64,000 nucleotides of DNA from Rosa chinensis (GCF_002994745.2 NC_037094.1:9634501-9698500), one strand, 5' to 3'; counted from the stretch's first letter, positions 30,601 through 43,157 are shown. The notes: a model not told the origin generated them from the sequence alone. Numbers and translations: made by a program.

Positions 30601-30993
30601 TTTTTATTGCTTCTCCCATTCATCAGTCCTTATTTCTGCCAATTGTCTTCTGATACAGATACCCTGATGAAGAAGCAGGGCAGATTCCCATGGCCTATGT
30701 TGTTAGAAAACCAGGAAGCAATATCACCGAGGCTATAGTAATGGATTTTGTTGCAAAACAAGTATGCTATTGAACAGAGAAACATCTCTTACTCATTTTC
30801 TGTTGAACCATTAGTATCAAATTTCTCTCTTGCCCTTTCATGCTCAATTGGATTCTTCTTCTTGCAGGTAGCACCATACAAGAAGATTCGGCGTGTATCA
30901 TTCATCAACTCTATTCCAAAATCTCCAGCAGGGAAGATTATGAGAAGGGAGCTAGTTACCCTTGCGCTATCTAGTGGCTCATCTAAACTATGA
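27609..30993 (+). pseudogene. 4CLL9: 4-coumarate-CoA ligase-like, peroxisomal; exon 1 frameshift
   Basis: Six exons: 27609-28636, 29693-29882, 29985-30130, 30219-30286, 30659-30761, 30868-30993. The product belongs to the acyl-activating (ANL) superfamily: ATP-binding loop YSSGTTGRVKGV, YGLTES, the [11 protein letters not shown] hinge region, and the catalytic Lys in [12 protein letters not shown]. The C-terminal SKL is a peroxisomal targeting signal. Similarity is to the 4CL-like 9 group, whose members activate carboxylic acids with CoA; the substrate is unknown. The frame starting at 27609 stops at about 27971, because the C-run at 27941-27944 appears one base short. Downstream of it the family sequence resumes in another frame and stays open through all later exons, with good splice sites. 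With that single exception the gene would be full length (about 553 residues). Exon 1 is strikingly GC-rich. The frameshift is either a recent loss of function or a consensus error; I list it as a pseudogene with that doubt. Confidence 0.75.
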
Positions 30994-32082
30994 TTTTATT
31001 ATTCAAACAAAGTAAGAGAGCTTGCCGAGCATTTCATTCAATTTGGCAGATTACCTTATTCATATTCTTTAGCGCGTAGATCACAGTAGGTGAGTTTCTG
31101 ATCAGAGTTCCACCACGTATGCCTACTGTAAAATCCAAACATTGTTTGTGACTTTGTTTAACTGTATATCCAAACATCTTTTGAATGAGAGAGTTTGAAA
31201 TCCATAATGAAAGACCCTTTTTGTCGCTCTTCTTCTTTTCTTTGCTTGCAAATGCAGCTAAAGACTTGATGCAAAAACTCCCCAGACCGTTAGGTTGGTG
31301 ATTCTTTAGTCACTCCAACTAGTCCACCCGCCGAAAGTTATATTGAACCATTGAAAGGAATGAGGTACAAAATTTGTAAAATGTTTACCGAGGGTAACAT
31401 TTTTGTTGCTCTTTCTGTGGAAATGCGGCCTTTTATTTTGATCCTCAAATACTAAATTGACTGTCAGGTTTCTGTCAATTTGTTGTCTCAGCGGATGATG
31501 CATTTACAAGTAACTAAATTGTCAGTTTCCAGTTGGCATTTTTTTCCCCTTGGCTAGAGTTTTTATAAAAACAAATTGGAGTGCATTTCAGCTATAAAAT
31601 ACAAGTAAAACAAAAGTATGTCAGAGAAAGAGACCCTTTGGTTGGGCTGGTGAAGCTCCTAGGCTCCTGGAGACCTCATTGGTGTCCTATAATATAATTT
31701 AAGAAACCATGTTTGAATTTTTTTTTTAAAATAAAATAAAATAAAGATCCAGTGTCCAATCTCCATTAAAGTGGTCTATGAATTTTTGGTCTGCTTTAGC
31801 ATCTTGGACAATCAAGATCACTTTTTTCCTACAAAGTAGGTATGCCAAGGTTTGCCTTGTGTATTAGTAGTTTAGCACATCGTGACTGGCAGTTGCTAAA
31901 AGCAAAATGAAAACTTTCAAACATTGCATACAAACTTACATCTGAATCAAAGAACAAACTGACCTGGGGATTCTGTTTCTTTTCTTATTTTCTTCATAGA
32001 TCAATGCCATATAAAGGGCACACACACACATACAATCATTTCAATAACCAGAGGCTGTTTGTTATTCAATTTCCTTCACCTT
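30994..32082. other. 3' region of the 4CL-like gene and spacer
   Basis: Contains the presumed 3' UTR, then AT-rich spacer with an (AAAAT)-like run near 31730-31745. From about 32010 the sequence looks like the leader of the next gene. No other gene is seen. Confidence 0.45.
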
Positions 32083-33974
32083 ATGGCAATCCCAGAATCA
32101 CAAGAAACCATAATCCCACTGATAGGCACATCAGAAACACAAACAAAAACAGAACTAGATGATGATACCCAACTTGATCACACTCTCTACCGCTTTGAGA
32201 CCTTTCTCAGGCTCTTTGGCTTCTGCCAGTATTCCTTTTGGAGCTTCAGTCTCTCATGGCTTGCATTCCTTCTCGTGGGTGTTGCACTGCCAGTGCTACT
32301 TATTGGGATCTTTCAATGTTCCAATTGTGATAAGTATCAGATCAAAAGTTTTGAGCTTGAGATTCTGGTTAGCGAGTCTCTTGTGGCTGCAAGTTCTTTG
32401 CTTTGTATTTCTCACAACCTCCGCAAGTATGGAGTAAGAAGGTTCTTGTTTGTGGATAGATATCATGGCCATATGACTCAGTTCCATGATGAATATATGC
32501 GAAAGATCAATGTGAGTGTGCCAATACCCACATCTCCCTTATTGCTTTGTAGTTATGGTTCTGAAGATTTTGTTGCTATATAAATAATTGTATTGTTAGT
32601 TACTTGTCTCCGGGAAGGGGTTGGTTTGGGAAAGAGTTGGCTGTTGAGTTGCATAAAATTTTAGTTGAAAACAGAACCTAAAAGTAGAACTAACAGTCTA
32701 ACATACATAACATTTACTAGTTTGACTGTCAGTTTCTTCAAACATGCACTTTGGGTGAAAATTTGCACAAATTTACCATATCTGCTTACGTATGTCATAT
32801 GAAAATTCATGTATTTTTGTGGTTGTTTCCATTATGAGATTGAACCCGTGCTTCTTCAGGATTTCTTTCACTTGCTGTCAGTGTGGCTACTACCTTGCTT
32901 CCTTCTGAAGACTGCTCGTGAAATAACTCGAGTCATTTATGTCCCTCAAGATTCATTGTGGAAATCTGTTGCTGTTTTACTTGCTTTCCTTGTGTCGTGG
33001 ATGTATTCAAATGTAATATTCCTATCAGGCAGTTGTTTGTTCAATTTGGTATGCAATTTGCAAGTTATACACTTTGAGAACTATGGGAAGCTCTTAGAAA
33101 TGGATATAGATGTTTCTGCATACCTTGAGGAACACATTTGTCTAACGCATTATCTGTCCAAGATTAGCCACAGATTCCGAATCTATCTTCTTCTTCAACT
33201 TTTACTTGTCACAGCTAGCCAGTTTGTGGCTCTTTTGGAGAGCACAGAAAACAGCAAAGTCATCACTCTTATCAATGGAGGAGACATTGTAGTAAGTTTA
33301 GAACAATATGCTTCATAGTTCATACACTACATGTATCACATGAAACACAAAAACTAAATACTTAAATTGCTTGGTTTCTAACTATGGCAGGTCTCCTCTA
33401 TTGTTGAGCTTGTTGGAATAATCATATGCCTGCAAGCAGCTGCAAAGATTTCACATAGAGCTCAAGGGCTTGCATCAGTAGCTAGCAGATGGCACGCTTT
33501 GATCACGTGCAGCTCCGGTGATGCTTCCCAATTGGGAATTGACAATGATACAGAAAACTTGGGGAGTTCTTATCCAGCTGGTTCATTGCCCATAAACTAC
33601 TCAGAAACTGATCTGGACTCTATTGATTATGTACCAGTGCCTACAAATACACAACTAGCTTCATACATGTCCTTGTATCACAAAAGACAAGCTTTTGGTA
33701 TGTCCACTAAAACTACTGCATTAATGCAAACCCCCTAGTTTATCTCAACTCGTTCCGGAGAATGAGTTGTTAATCTTTGATGTTGTGCAGCGAATTAGAG
33801 TCTTAACAAGTGATTTCTTTCTTGTTTTCAGTCACTTATATGCAGTCCAACCCCGGTGGGGCTACTATATACGGATGGAGGATTGATCGGGCACTGATTA
33901 ATACCATCTTCTTTGTTGAGCTCTCACTCGTTCTTTTTGTGCTTGGGAAGACGATAACCTTCACCACTAAATGA
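32083..33974 (+). CDS. DUF3537 multi-pass membrane protein (plant gustatory-receptor-like family)
   Basis: Four exons, 32083-32511, 32860-33291, 33391-33697 and 33832-33974, join in frame to 436 residues. The first ATG in the open frame is 32083 (MAIPESQETI). The protein has a polar N-terminus (about 1-45) and several strongly hydrophobic segments (for example about 55-82, 145-165, 178-205, 250-275, 290-310, and one near the C-terminus after YGWRIDR), with a hydrophilic loop at about 315-390. The sequence pattern (RFETFLRLFGF, VDRYHGHM, VSSIVELVGIIICLQAAAKISHRAQ, GATIYGWRIDR) is that of the plant DUF3537 family. From structure-based comparisons, that family has been proposed to be distantly related to insect gustatory/odorant receptor channels. 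The role in plants is not established. All splice borders are GT-AG and no damage is seen. Confidence 0.88.
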
Positions 33975-34289
33975 TTTACGAATATTGTTAGGTGACTTTT
34001 ATTCTGCTGTATTTTTAGGGGCAGGAGTAACATAGGCAATGCAATTGTAGTAGTCTTAATCCCTGCTGTATCTTAGTTGGTTTTTTTCTTCAGTTCAGTT
34101 GTATCACACACACATTGACCTATATTTATTGTTAAACAAAATGCACGTTTCTTGTCGACAAATATTTCGCGATAACTATCCTCAAATAAAAACACATTTT
34201 ACAGATGACTTACCCGTTGGGCAAAACGTTCATGACTAATATCGTCGGCAAAATCACTCGTGAAATAAACTTCTTGCCGAGAACAGCTT

Positions 34290-34470
34290 CAGTGCTCTAG
34301 TAGCATCAATACATCAAATTTTAGTGTGCTTTGCACATTATACCTCTTTTTAAAACTTAAATCAAATAATAATGATGCTCCACTACTAATGCTCTAGTCG
34401 CGTTCATGTATTAAATTTTAGTGTGCTTTGCACACCTCTTGTTTAAACAAGAATCAAATAATAATGGACG
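34290..34470. repeat. Tandem duplication, two units of about 95 bp
   Basis: Two consecutive copies share 'gctctagt.gc.t..at..at.aaattttagtgtgctttgcaca' and end in 'aatcaaataataatg' (about 34290-34375 and 34384-34468). Non-coding. Confidence 0.7.
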
Positions 34471-34535
34471 CGAAAGATATGGCATGCTAGGAGGTGCCGC
34501 CTATTGCCAGATTATTGCGCATTGATGGAGCTTAA

Positions 34536-34830
34536 GAGCAACTCCAACAGATTCCCTATATTTTGATTTTTCTCTACTTTAGAGAAAAATAAACCTCTTT
34601 TGCTCCAACAGATTCCCTATAACTATCTCTATTTTAGGGAAAGTGAGGAGAGAGAAAACCAAATTCCCTATATTTACAGCAAACTCCAAAATTTAAGGAA
34701 GAATTATGGAGATTTTAGAGATTGCTGCAAACTAGGGAATCTGTTGGAGTTAGAGAAGAAAAAATAGCTAAAGTTTTGACTTTTGCTTCCCTATAATATA
34801 AAAATTATAGGGAAGCTGTTGGAGTTGCTC
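34536..34830. mobile_element. PIF/Harbinger-type MITE, 295 bp
   Basis: Perfect 15-bp terminal inverted repeats GAGCAACTCCAACAG (34536-34550 and 34816-34830, inverted) are flanked by the 3-bp duplication TAA (34533-34535 and 34831-34833). The 'attccctata' motif recurs internally in both orientations, so most of the element can fold. Size, TIR and a TWA-type target duplication indicate a Tourist-like MITE. Confidence 0.8.
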
Positions 34831-34959
34831 TAACAAGGTAATATTTCCCTGCTTTTGAAGTGTTTACTTGTGTTGGAAAATTGAAGTCTTAGCATTTAAA
34901 CGAGCACCCTGTAAAGATAACACCAGTTTCATTAGCGACTCATATGCTTTGACAGGAAA

Positions 34960-36128
34960 CTGTCGGTCCTATCTGGGTCCAAAACTTCAATGGAATCCCT
35001 CTCCACAATTAAAAAATTGAAAACAAGAGTAACTGCTCATGCTGCTCTGCATTGGCTCTGAAGAGGCCTGTTTAACAAAACAACTAAATGTCTCAAGGCT
35101 CTCAAGGCTTCTTCGTTTTTTCCTTTTTCTATACCACGTACGCGCCAAAGAGCCAGACATACCAGAACTGCTCTTTATCCAAATAAGATACCTAATTCAT
35201 ACTGGAATACCCAGTGATAAATAGAACAGAAGCCCCAGACATATCAATCAGTAATATATATTCGACAGGCACCTTACCAGCCAGGTGGTGCAGGCAAGCA
35301 AAACTCTTAATTCACCAGTGGAAGGTCATTCCTAAATCAAGAATGAACACTGGGACACAAATTGGTAGAAGTAAAAAGTTAAAACTAACAGAAGGAAGAT
35401 GAAGAAAGGACTGAATATCAGAATGAAGTAGCAATCAGACCAAAAGGGGAACTACAACCAAGCCAGACACCCTGAAGTATGCATAGAATTTGAGTACCTA
35501 TAGAAAACGACACGGCTTAAGGGTAAAAACAGGGGGAAATGAAATTGAACTTCATAGTGGGTGAACTTAAAAACCAATTAATTCTAGAGTTGTTTGCCTC
35601 CCATCAAGAATAAGACTTGACAGGAATTCCTTATTTAACTTGTACTTCTAACAGTGTGTGAAACACTGAGAATTATGAACTGACAAAATATGGAAGATTG
35701 GCTCCACCTCAATGCATAAACCAACAATTACAAGCCATGGCCTAAACCTCATGGGTAATGAAATAACTTACATTTGCAAAACCAAGTCTGAAATGCAGTA
35801 TCGCATCCTCCCCTTCTTTTGAGACTTTATAAGCCGAGAATCACTTGCAAACAAGTATAAACATAAATAAAGAGTGAACAAAGGGTTTAGAGAAAATCGC
35901 ATAAAAATATGGGAATAAAAACAATGCATCCAATATGTACTCAAATTTAAACTAAAGTACACATTGGTTGAAACATTGAATATTTTTGAGTGTTTTCTGT
36001 TTTTCTCAACATTACTCCACACCTTTATATAGGCAGACAGTGCAACCTTGCACCTTCTTCAGTATCTTCTAGAGGATCAAGCAGTCAGTAAGCAGGGTTC
36101 AACTGCTAATTAAAAATAAATTAATTAA
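34960..36128. repeat. 3' part of tandem duplication unit 1 (downstream of CDKG copy 1)
   Basis: This non-coding stretch has a diverged counterpart at about 40150-41156. Shared blocks include 'ggtcctatctgg.tccaaa..t.caatgga.tccctctccaca' (34963 and 40153), 'caccttaccagccaggtgg' against 'cctcaccagccaagcgg', 'ttgcctcccatcaagaa' against 'tgcctcccatctagcaa', and 'caacattactccacacctttatata' against the block at 40996. It marks the downstream reach of the kinase duplication. The conservation may reflect 3' UTR exons. The open frames here are short and not shared, so they are not called. Confidence 0.65.
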
Positions 36129-38204
36129 TTAACGCTTTCCACGACGCGCCCTTTCCACATGCTCCCTTTCCTGACGCTGCCTGAGGGTCATGTACCTGTC
36201 ATGCACAGTAGGCGAAGGCTTGAAAGGTCTGGGTTCGGGATAGTCTTTAAACCAGTCATGGCTAAGAGCATCACCCACTGTTATCCGCTTTGCAGGGTCG
36301 TATGTTAAAAGTTTTGTCAACAAATCCAACCCTGAAGCAGAGAGCATTGGGGATCCTGTGAAACACGTCCCAGAAAATTTCTTGCGCAAAAGGTTCTCCC
36401 GTTGTTTAACCTGAATAGCTTTGAAGCCTGGCAATTTGGATACCCCAGGCCAATCTGTCTCACTTGGTGTACCAAGGGTTCTGAAAATCTTGTCAAGCTG
36501 ATCAACTTCGGTTTTCCCTTGAAATAGTGCTTCCTTGGCCAAAAGTTCAGCCATTATACATCCAACTGACCACATATCAATTGCTGTCGAATACTGCTTT
36601 TGACCTAATAGAAGTTCAGGTGCCCTGTACCACAAAGTGACCACTAGGGAAGTATATGGCTTCAGGGGACTCCCATACTGGCGTGACAAACCAAAGTCGC
36701 ATATTTTCAATTCACCCTCCTTATTTAAAAGAATATTGGAAGTTTTCACATCTCTGTGAAGAACCCAATTATCATGAAGATACTTCACACCCTCCAACAG
36801 ACTTCTCATCAAGTATTTAACTTCGCCTATACTAAATGGCTGTTTTGTCGCCTCCGTTAGAAGCTTGAGCTCATATTCCATACACTCCATAACCATAAAA
36901 ATATCATCACCGTTGTGAACAACTTCCTTCACACCCACAATGGAAGGGTGATTACAAGACAAAAGAATGTTTATTTCTCTCAATGATGTAATAGGGAAAC
37001 CTTCATTGGACTTATCCATCTTCACCTTCTTAATGGCTACAATTTCTCCAGTTTGTTTATCTCTCGCTCTGTAGACAACACCATAAGTGCCTTCACCCAG
37101 CATCCCATCTAGTTTAGTAAACTCGGCCACACTTCTGCATCCCTGAAGCATGTTTGTACTTCTTCCTCTTGGCACCATAGGCTCTTCAATCTGAGGAAGA
37201 CCTTCATCATCCTCTGAGTCAGGATACAGCTGGCCACCACTTGCATTCCCACCAACTCCATCAATCTCTTCTCCAGTGACAGAGTCGCTTTCTTCATGAG
37301 AGCTACAAGTTCTGCTCCTAGGCTCAACTGAGTCTTCTCTTCGGATTTCACCACTTTCTGGAGTTGAGTTACAGCTGCGATCATCCATCGGAGAATCAGT
37401 GTCAGATGCCCATCTTGACAAAGAGATCCTAGTCTGGTCTTTGTCATTCAGGTTACTCTGTGCCTCGGATTTGCATAGTGGAGTATGCACATCGGCGGGA
37501 GGTTCCAAATGAGAAATCTCCACCAGCCCATCAGCCAGAGAAGGTTCAGCTTCAGACACCTCCACTCCCTGAGACTGAATCTCTGAAGCAGGAGACTTTG
37601 AAGCAACCCAATTGGTTTGAGCAGGACGAGGAGATGTAGAAGAAATGACTGGAACAACTTTAACAACTCTGTTCTTTGATGATATCCTCACTTTCTTCTC
37701 TTCTCTGTCAATTGTAACAGGAGACTTACTCTTCTTCTCAGAGAGTAACGGAATCACATTTTCATGCTTGAATTCAGAAACCCCCTCTCCATGAGACTGA
37801 ATATCTGAAGCAGGACCATCAGAGACAACGTCACCAACCTCCAAAGATGATCTCTTCCGAGGAGATGAATGAGCAATGGCCGAGACAGGAACAACCCCAC
37901 TCCTTGTTAATGCCCTCGCTTTCTTCTCTTCTTTATCCCATATAATGGGCGAAAACTTCCTCTTCTTCTCAGGAAGTAACTCAACGACCCCTTCCCGATG
38001 AGGACCCCTTCCATTCTCAACCGACCTCCTTGAATTGCCAACTTCATCCCTATATTTGACACCCCCATCACCGCCATGGCTCAGCTTAACACCAGAGAAC
38101 CCGTTCCTATAATACTCAGAATCTCTTTTGGAGTACTTAGGAGAATCCCTTCTTCTAAAAACGTCAACTCTCCCTGTCGCCATATGATTAAGATTAACAA
38201 CCAC
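36129..38204 (-). CDS. CDKG2: Cyclin-dependent kinase G-type (PITSLRE family), copy 1
   Basis: Single uninterrupted coding exon of 691 residues. The N-terminal half (1-355) is low complexity, rich in Ser, Arg and Glu. The kinase domain spans about 363-653: glycine loop GEGTYG (370-375), Lys392, PITSLRE cyclin-binding helix (404-410), HRDVKTSN with catalytic Asp485, DFG (503-505), activation segment ending [10 protein letters not shown], and a basic tail. PITSLRE places it with plant CDKG and animal CDK11, nuclear kinases of splicing and transcription; in Arabidopsis CDKG proteins act with cyclin L in splicing and meiosis. All catalytic residues are present, so it should be active. The first ATG is taken; an ATG seven codons later is also possible. 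A 5'-UTR intron is likely (donor CCG|gtaag near 38540). It is the tandem partner of the gene at 41157. Confidence 0.93.
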   Translation of the reverse strand: MVVNLNHMATGRVDVFRRRDSPKYSKRDSEYYRNGFSGVKLSHGGDGGVKYRDEVGNSRRSVENGRGPHREGVVELLPEKKRKFSPIIWDKEEKKARALTRSGVVPVSAIAHSSPRKRSSLEVGDVVSDGPASDIQSHGEGVSEFKHENVIPLLSEKKSKSPVTIDREEKKVRISSKNRVVKVVPVISSTSPRPAQTNWVASKSPASEIQSQGVEVSEAEPSLADGLVEISHLEPPADVHTPLCKSEAQSNLNDKDQTRISLSRWASDTDSPMDDRSCNSTPESGEIRREDSVEPRSRTCSSHEESDSVTGEEIDGVGGNASGGQLYPDSEDDEGLPQIEEPMVPRGRSTNMLQGCRSVAEFTKLDGMLGEGTYGVVYRARDKQTGEIVAIKKVKMDKSNEGFPITSLREINILLSCNHPSIVGVKEVVHNGDDIFMVMECMEYELKLLTEATKQPFSIGEVKYLMRSLLEGVKYLHDNWVLHRDVKTSNILLNKEGELKICDFGLSRQYGSPLKPYTSLVVTLWYRAPELLLGQKQYSTAIDMWSVGCIMAELLAKEALFQGKTEVDQLDKIFRTLGTPSETDWPGVSKLPGFKAIQVKQRENLLRKKFSGTCFTGSPMLSASGLDLLTKLLTYDPAKRITVGDALSHDWFKDYPEPRPFKPSPTVHDRYMTLRQRQEREHVERARRGKR

Positions 38205-38514
38205 AGCTCTTCTTAGTCAAAGATCAAACTCAACAATTACAAAACAAATCAACAAACCCCCCAAAAATATATGCCCAACAGGTTTCAACCCCAATTTCAA
38301 CGCTTCCTGAACCCTAAAAATAAAAAGTTCAATCTTTTTGTTTTTATTTCTTTTCTTCTAGATCAATCAGCAGAGCATACAGATAACACAGAGAAAAAAA
38401 TAAATATCCGAGCAGAAAATCAATTGCAGATCTCGGAACACCAATCGGAAAAGAAATTAAAAATTGCAGCGATTGACAGGCCAAGAAAACCCTAGACCTC
38501 GGAGCCGTGAAAAA

Positions 38515-38560
38515 TTCACAGGTATCGGAAGGTCTTACCGGAATCGAGATCGCCAGTGAG
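38515..38560 (-). other. Probable 5'-UTR exon end and donor of CDKG copy 1
   Basis: On the minus strand 'gatctcgattccg|gtaag' gives a strong donor. The same sequence lies upstream of copy 2 (about 43326-43360). The intron would end shortly before the start codon. Conservation in both copies and the absence of coding sequence support a leader exon. Confidence 0.5.
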
Positions 38561-38924
38561 AAGCGGTAGAGATCGATACGAACGCCTTCAAGGGTTTCGG
38601 CTCTGCTTTCGACCTCAAGAGAGAGAGGAGAGAGGTTATGATGGTTTTAGGGGCTGGGCGGCGGAATATAAAATATCAAATTGGTGTGGCGTCGGTTTGG
38701 AAGTTGCGGGGTGCGTGTTACTTTCTTTCACGCGGTTTGGGCCTGCATCTTGGGCTGTCAAAAGAACAGTATCTCGTCTTCTGAGAGTCTTTTAACATTT
38801 CACTTTCCTACTTGAATGTATGTTTACGTCAAGAGATAATGTTTTAGACTAATCAGTCACATCATAGTTTTCTTACAAAATATATATTAAAAAAATTCAT
38901 GGGTTGTAGCTCATTCTTATGGCA

Positions 38925-39361
38925 TCTCCAACCATTGAGCTATAAATCAAAATGGCTCTGGCTTTTTGGGTGAGTCATCTCCAACCATGCTCAATGTGGA
39001 GCCATTTTGACTCATGAGCCAAAAGCCGTGTCAAAATGACTCAACTTTGTAGAACGAAAGCCATTTCTGTGAGGGGAGAGAAATGGTGGCCCCCAGCTGC
39101 ATGTGCTGCAATTGCAGCTGAAGAAGTTGACGCGCCAGAGGGAGAAGACAGAAGGGACTCGCGGATAAAGACAAAATAACTGCACAACCGTGGTTGACGG
39201 GCGAGACACGCGATGGAGATGCAACCGACACATGGGGCCCGCCTGTGCAGAACTAGCAGAAGTCTTCCAACTGTAAGTAATCGAACAGCCCAGATTCAAC
39301 TTCATTAATTCTATTTAAAATGAAAGGCCCAGATTAATTCTTTCTAAACATAAAAAAGTAA

Positions 39362-39392
<31 letters not shown>

Positions 39393-39633
39393 CTGAATTT
39401 CTAATCTAACGGTGTAAAAAATGTCATGGATTAAAATCAACCGTAGATAATAAAGTAATTGTGTTTTAATTCATATTGTAGTTAAATAGTTGTCTAAAAT
39501 GATTAAATGAGTTTGACTTTTGACTAAAGATGGTTGGAGATGCAAAATAAGAATGAATAGTGATGACTTTAGGGGAGTCAAATTTTGCAAATGACTTTGG
39601 CTTTTAACTCCATTGTTAAAGATGCCCTTACGC
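38925..39633. mobile_element. MITE-like element of about 700 bp
   Basis: The left end 'ttatggcatctccaacca' is imperfectly complementary to the right end 'gttaaagatgcccttac', and the similarity continues inward (ATGGCTCT-GGCTTTT against AAGTCA-AAGCCAAA). 'catctccaacca' and its complement 'tggttggagatg' also recur internally at 38970 and 39530. No coding. An (AT)n run lies inside. The exact termini and target duplication were not resolved. Confidence 0.5.
39366..39392. repeat. (AT)n microsatellite
   Basis: An uninterrupted AT run of about 13 units within the MITE-like element. Confidence 0.95.
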
Positions 39634-40149
39634 ATATGATATGACTTATTTCGTTATTGAGATGACGTGTTGTTGAATTAATATCACATTTAAATTTTGT
39701 AAAACAATGATATTATTAACGAATTTTGACTGGAATATGGCACGTATCCATATTGGGGAGTAGAGATGGTGAGAATTTTTAGTGCAAGGGAGACCTTGAG
39801 TCGAAGCTTGTAAAAAGTTTGGGTGTTCTGTTCCTCTATTTTGTTTAGTATTCAATTATTTTTGTATCACTATACACTTGTTTAAATGACGAGAATTTTA
39901 GTCTACTATAAGGTCGGTCTAGTATGTTCGACACGCATCAAGATTATTTGCAGGAAGAAGGAAGGTGAGAATTTCACCATACAACTAATGAGTAATGACT
40001 AATGGAATGTAAAACTAGATTAACAGTTGGCATTACAAATAAGTAACAAATATGTATGTAGTGAACTAGTGATGAGCTCAAACAATGAATCAGCTCATCT
40101 CGAGAACTTCAGAAGAATGGAAATCTGGAGTTTACAATTGAAGAAGGTG

Positions 40150-41156
40150 GTCAGGTCCTATCTGGTCCAAATCTGCAATGGACTCCCTCTCCACATTGAA
40201 AACTCAAGTATAGCTGCTCTGATTGGCTATGAAGACCCTGTCATGCTCATTTAACTTTGGATTTATCTGTTATCAGATTTCAGTGACATATTGTGAAACA
40301 TGATAGCTCTCATAAAACTGGAGGGAAGAGAAGATTAACCAAATTTGATAACTGATCTAAATATGAATACCTAACAACAAATTTGGATAAAAGCAGAAGC
40401 CCTTGGAATCTTGAACTTCTAAATGAAACCTCACCAGCCAAGCGGTCTAGCTGCAGGCAAGCAAAAACCCTCTTTGATCACCAGAGCAAGGTAATTGTCG
40501 AGTTAGGAATGGCACTGGTTGATAGAAGTTAAAAGTGAGCTTCATATTGGGTGAATTCAAAACCAGTGAAACCCAAACAGAAATTTTTTTGGTGATGCAA
40601 TACATTGGTTACAAGTCCCTAACACTATGCCTCCCATCTAGCAAAGGGCCTAATGGAATTTCTGTTATATTCCTGGCGAAGTGTATGAACCATATGTGAA
40701 ACAGATTGAGAATCATGAAGGACATCAATACATGAACTGACATTTTACATCTATGACCTCATGGTAATGAAATAACTTACAATTGCAATCCTTCCTGTCC
40801 CAAGTCTGAAATGCCAGTTGCATTCTCCTCTTCTTCTCAGGTTTTTCAGGACCCAAATCACTTGCACAAAAAGGCTAACATGAACAAAGCAAACAAACAG
40901 CTCGAAAGTATAAAATAACGGAATGAAAATCCAATATGTACACTGGCTGAGATATGGAAATACAAATTAAATTTTTTTTTCTATTCTTCTCGATCAACAT
41001 TACTATCCGCACCTTTATATACAGAGCAACATAACCTTGCAACTCATTTTCTGTACCTTCTAGAAGACCCTGCACTCTGTTACCTTCACAAATGCCTAGG
41101 CAAAATTTCTACATATCAAAATCCAAAACTAATGCCTTTTCTCCCTTTTACGACGC
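40150..41156. repeat. 3' part of tandem duplication unit 2 (downstream of CDKG copy 2)
   Basis: Diverged counterpart of 34960-36128, in the same order and orientation relative to the kinase gene. It shows that the duplication unit was about 3.3-3.6 kb, from roughly 1 kb beyond the stop codon to the leader exon. Confidence 0.65.
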
Positions 41157-43157
41157 TCACTTTCCTCTCGATCTCTTTCTTTTCTGACGCTCCCTTTCCC
41201 ATTGCTGCTTGAGGATGTAGTTGTCATGAACACTAGGAGAAGGTTTAAAAGGGCTGGGTTCAGGGTAGTCCTTAAACCAGTCATGGCTAAGAGCATCATC
41301 CACTGTTATGCGCTTCTCAGGATCATATGTTAAAAGTTTTGTCAACAGATCCAACCCGGAAGCAGTAAGCATTGGTGATCCTGTGAAACATGTCCCACAA
41401 AATTTCTTGCGCAGATTGTTCTCCCCTTTTTTAATTTTAATAGATTTAAACACTGGCAATTTGGATACTCCAGGCCAATCTGTCTCCTTTGGTGCACCAA
41501 GAGTATCAAAAATCGCATCAAGCTGATGAACTTCGGTTGGCGTTTTCGGACTGAATAGTGGTTCTTTGGCCAAAAGTTCAGCCATTATACATCCAACTGA
41601 CCACATATCAATTGCTGTAGAGTACTGCTTTTGACCTAATAGAAGTTCAGGTGCCCTGTACAACAAAGTGACTACATTGGAAGTATAAGGCTGCAGGGGA
41701 CTCCCATACTGGCGTGACAACCCAAGGTCACATATTTTCAATTCACCCTCCTTGTTCAAAAGCATGTTTGAAGTTTTCAGATCTCTGTGAAGAACCCAAT
41801 TATCATGAAGATACTTTACACCCTCCAACAGCCTTTTCACCAAATATTTAACTTCGCCTATACTAAATCGCTGCTCCATCGATTCCATTAGAAACTTGAG
41901 CTCATAGTCCATATACTCCATAACCATAAGAATATCACCATCCTTGTCCACAACAACTTCCTTCGCACCCACAATGGAAGGGTGATTACATGACAAAAGA
42001 ATGTTTATTTCTCTCAATGATGTAATAGGGAAACCTTCATCGCGGTTATCCATCTTCACCTTCTTCATGGCTACAATTTCCCCAGTTTGTTCATCTCTCG
42101 CTCTGTAGACTACACCATAAGTGCCTTCACCCAGTGCCTCTTGATTACTAGTATAGTACTCCTCACTACTTCTGCAACCCTGAAGCATGTTTGCACTTCT
42201 TCCCCTGGGCACTGCAGGCTCTTCAATCCGAGCAATATTTTCGTCATCTGAATCAGGATACAGCTGATCAACGCCCGCATTGCCAACATGTCCACCAATC
42301 TCTTCTCCACCATCTCCACTGACAGAGCTAGAAGTTCTGCTCCTATCCCCAACTGAGCCTTCTCTTCGGATTTCGCCATTTTCAGGAGTCGAGCTGCAGC
42401 TAACATCATCCCTTGGAGAGTCAATGTCAGATGCCCATCTTGACAATGAGATTCTAGTCTGGTCTTTGTCATCCAGGTTATTTGGAACCTCGGAATGCCG
42501 CCGAACCTGCAAATCAGCAGGGGCTTCCATTTGAGAAATCTCCACCAACCCATCTGCCACAGAAGGTTTATCTTCAGAACCCTCCACTCCATGAGACCGA
42601 GTCTGTGAAGCAGGAGAATTTGAAACAACCCCATCGGAAACAATCACACTAGATGGAGGAGTGACCTGGACAAATCTATTCTTTGATGATATCCTCACTC
42701 TCTTCTCTTCCCTGTCACTTGTAACCGGAGACTTCCTCTTCCTGATCTCAGGAAGCAATTGAACAATGTCGACTCCTTCGGAGACAACATCATGAACCTC
42801 ACAAGATGGTGATCTTGAAACAACTGAGACTGGAACAACTCCATTCTTCGATGATACCCTTACTAATTTCTTCTCTTCTCTGTCCCATATAACAGGAGAA
42901 AACCTCCTCTTCTTCTCCTTCTCCTTCTCCGGAGTTTTTCTGGTCTCAACCAACGATTCTGAGGCATTTGATTGCCCTCTCCATCTTCGCGAATCGCGAA
43001 CTTCATCTCTAAATTTGCCACCATCATTGCAGCCATGGCTCAGCTTAACACCAGAGAACCCATTCTTATAATACCCAAATTCTCTCCTGGAGTATTTAGG
43101 AGAATCCCTTCTTCTCAGAACATCAACCTGCCCTGTCGCCATATTATTAACAACCAC
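41157..43157 (-). CDS. Cyclin-dependent kinase G-type (PITSLRE family), diverged copy 2
   Basis: Single coding exon of 666 residues, colinear with copy 1 over the whole length. Kinase domain at about 336-630: GEGTYG (343-348), PITSLRE (377-383), HRDLKTSN with Asp459. It departs from copy 1 in the activation segment: DFG is DLG (477-479), and TLWYRAPE is TLLYRAPE (W to L). The catalytic Lys (MKKVKM), HRD Asp and DLG Asp are retained, so activity is possible but may be altered. The stretch before the glycine loop ([10 protein letters not shown]) also differs from copy 1. There are no stops or frameshifts over 2 kb, which argues against simple decay. A leader exon and donor like those of copy 1 lie upstream (about 43326-43360). 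The HRD motif is actually closer to the family norm than in copy 1 (HRDLKTSN against HRDVKTSN). Confidence 0.9.
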   Translation of the reverse strand: MVVNNMATGQVDVLRRRDSPKYSRREFGYYKNGFSGVKLSHGCNDGGKFRDEVRDSRRWRGQSNASESLVETRKTPEKEKEKKRRFSPVIWDREEKKLVRVSSKNGVVPVSVVSRSPSCEVHDVVSEGVDIVQLLPEIRKRKSPVTSDREEKRVRISSKNRFVQVTPPSSVIVSDGVVSNSPASQTRSHGVEGSEDKPSVADGLVEISQMEAPADLQVRRHSEVPNNLDDKDQTRISLSRWASDIDSPRDDVSCSSTPENGEIRREGSVGDRSRTSSSVSGDGGEEIGGHVGNAGVDQLYPDSDDENIARIEEPAVPRGRSANMLQGCRSSEEYYTSNQEALGEGTYGVVYRARDEQTGEIVAMKKVKMDNRDEGFPITSLREINILLSCNHPSIVGAKEVVVDKDGDILMVMEYMDYELKFLMESMEQRFSIGEVKYLVKRLLEGVKYLHDNWVLHRDLKTSNMLLNKEGELKICDLGLSRQYGSPLQPYTSNVVTLLYRAPELLLGQKQYSTAIDMWSVGCIMAELLAKEPLFSPKTPTEVHQLDAIFDTLGAPKETDWPGVSKLPVFKSIKIKKGENNLRKKFCGTCFTGSPMLTASGLDLLTKLLTYDPEKRITVDDALSHDWFKDYPEPSPFKPSPSVHDNYILKQQWERERQKRKRSRGK

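Noticed and set aside
35039..35402. Short plus-strand ORFs downstream of CDKG copy 1
   Set aside because: Not conserved in the duplicated counterpart at 40150-40450, so not coding.
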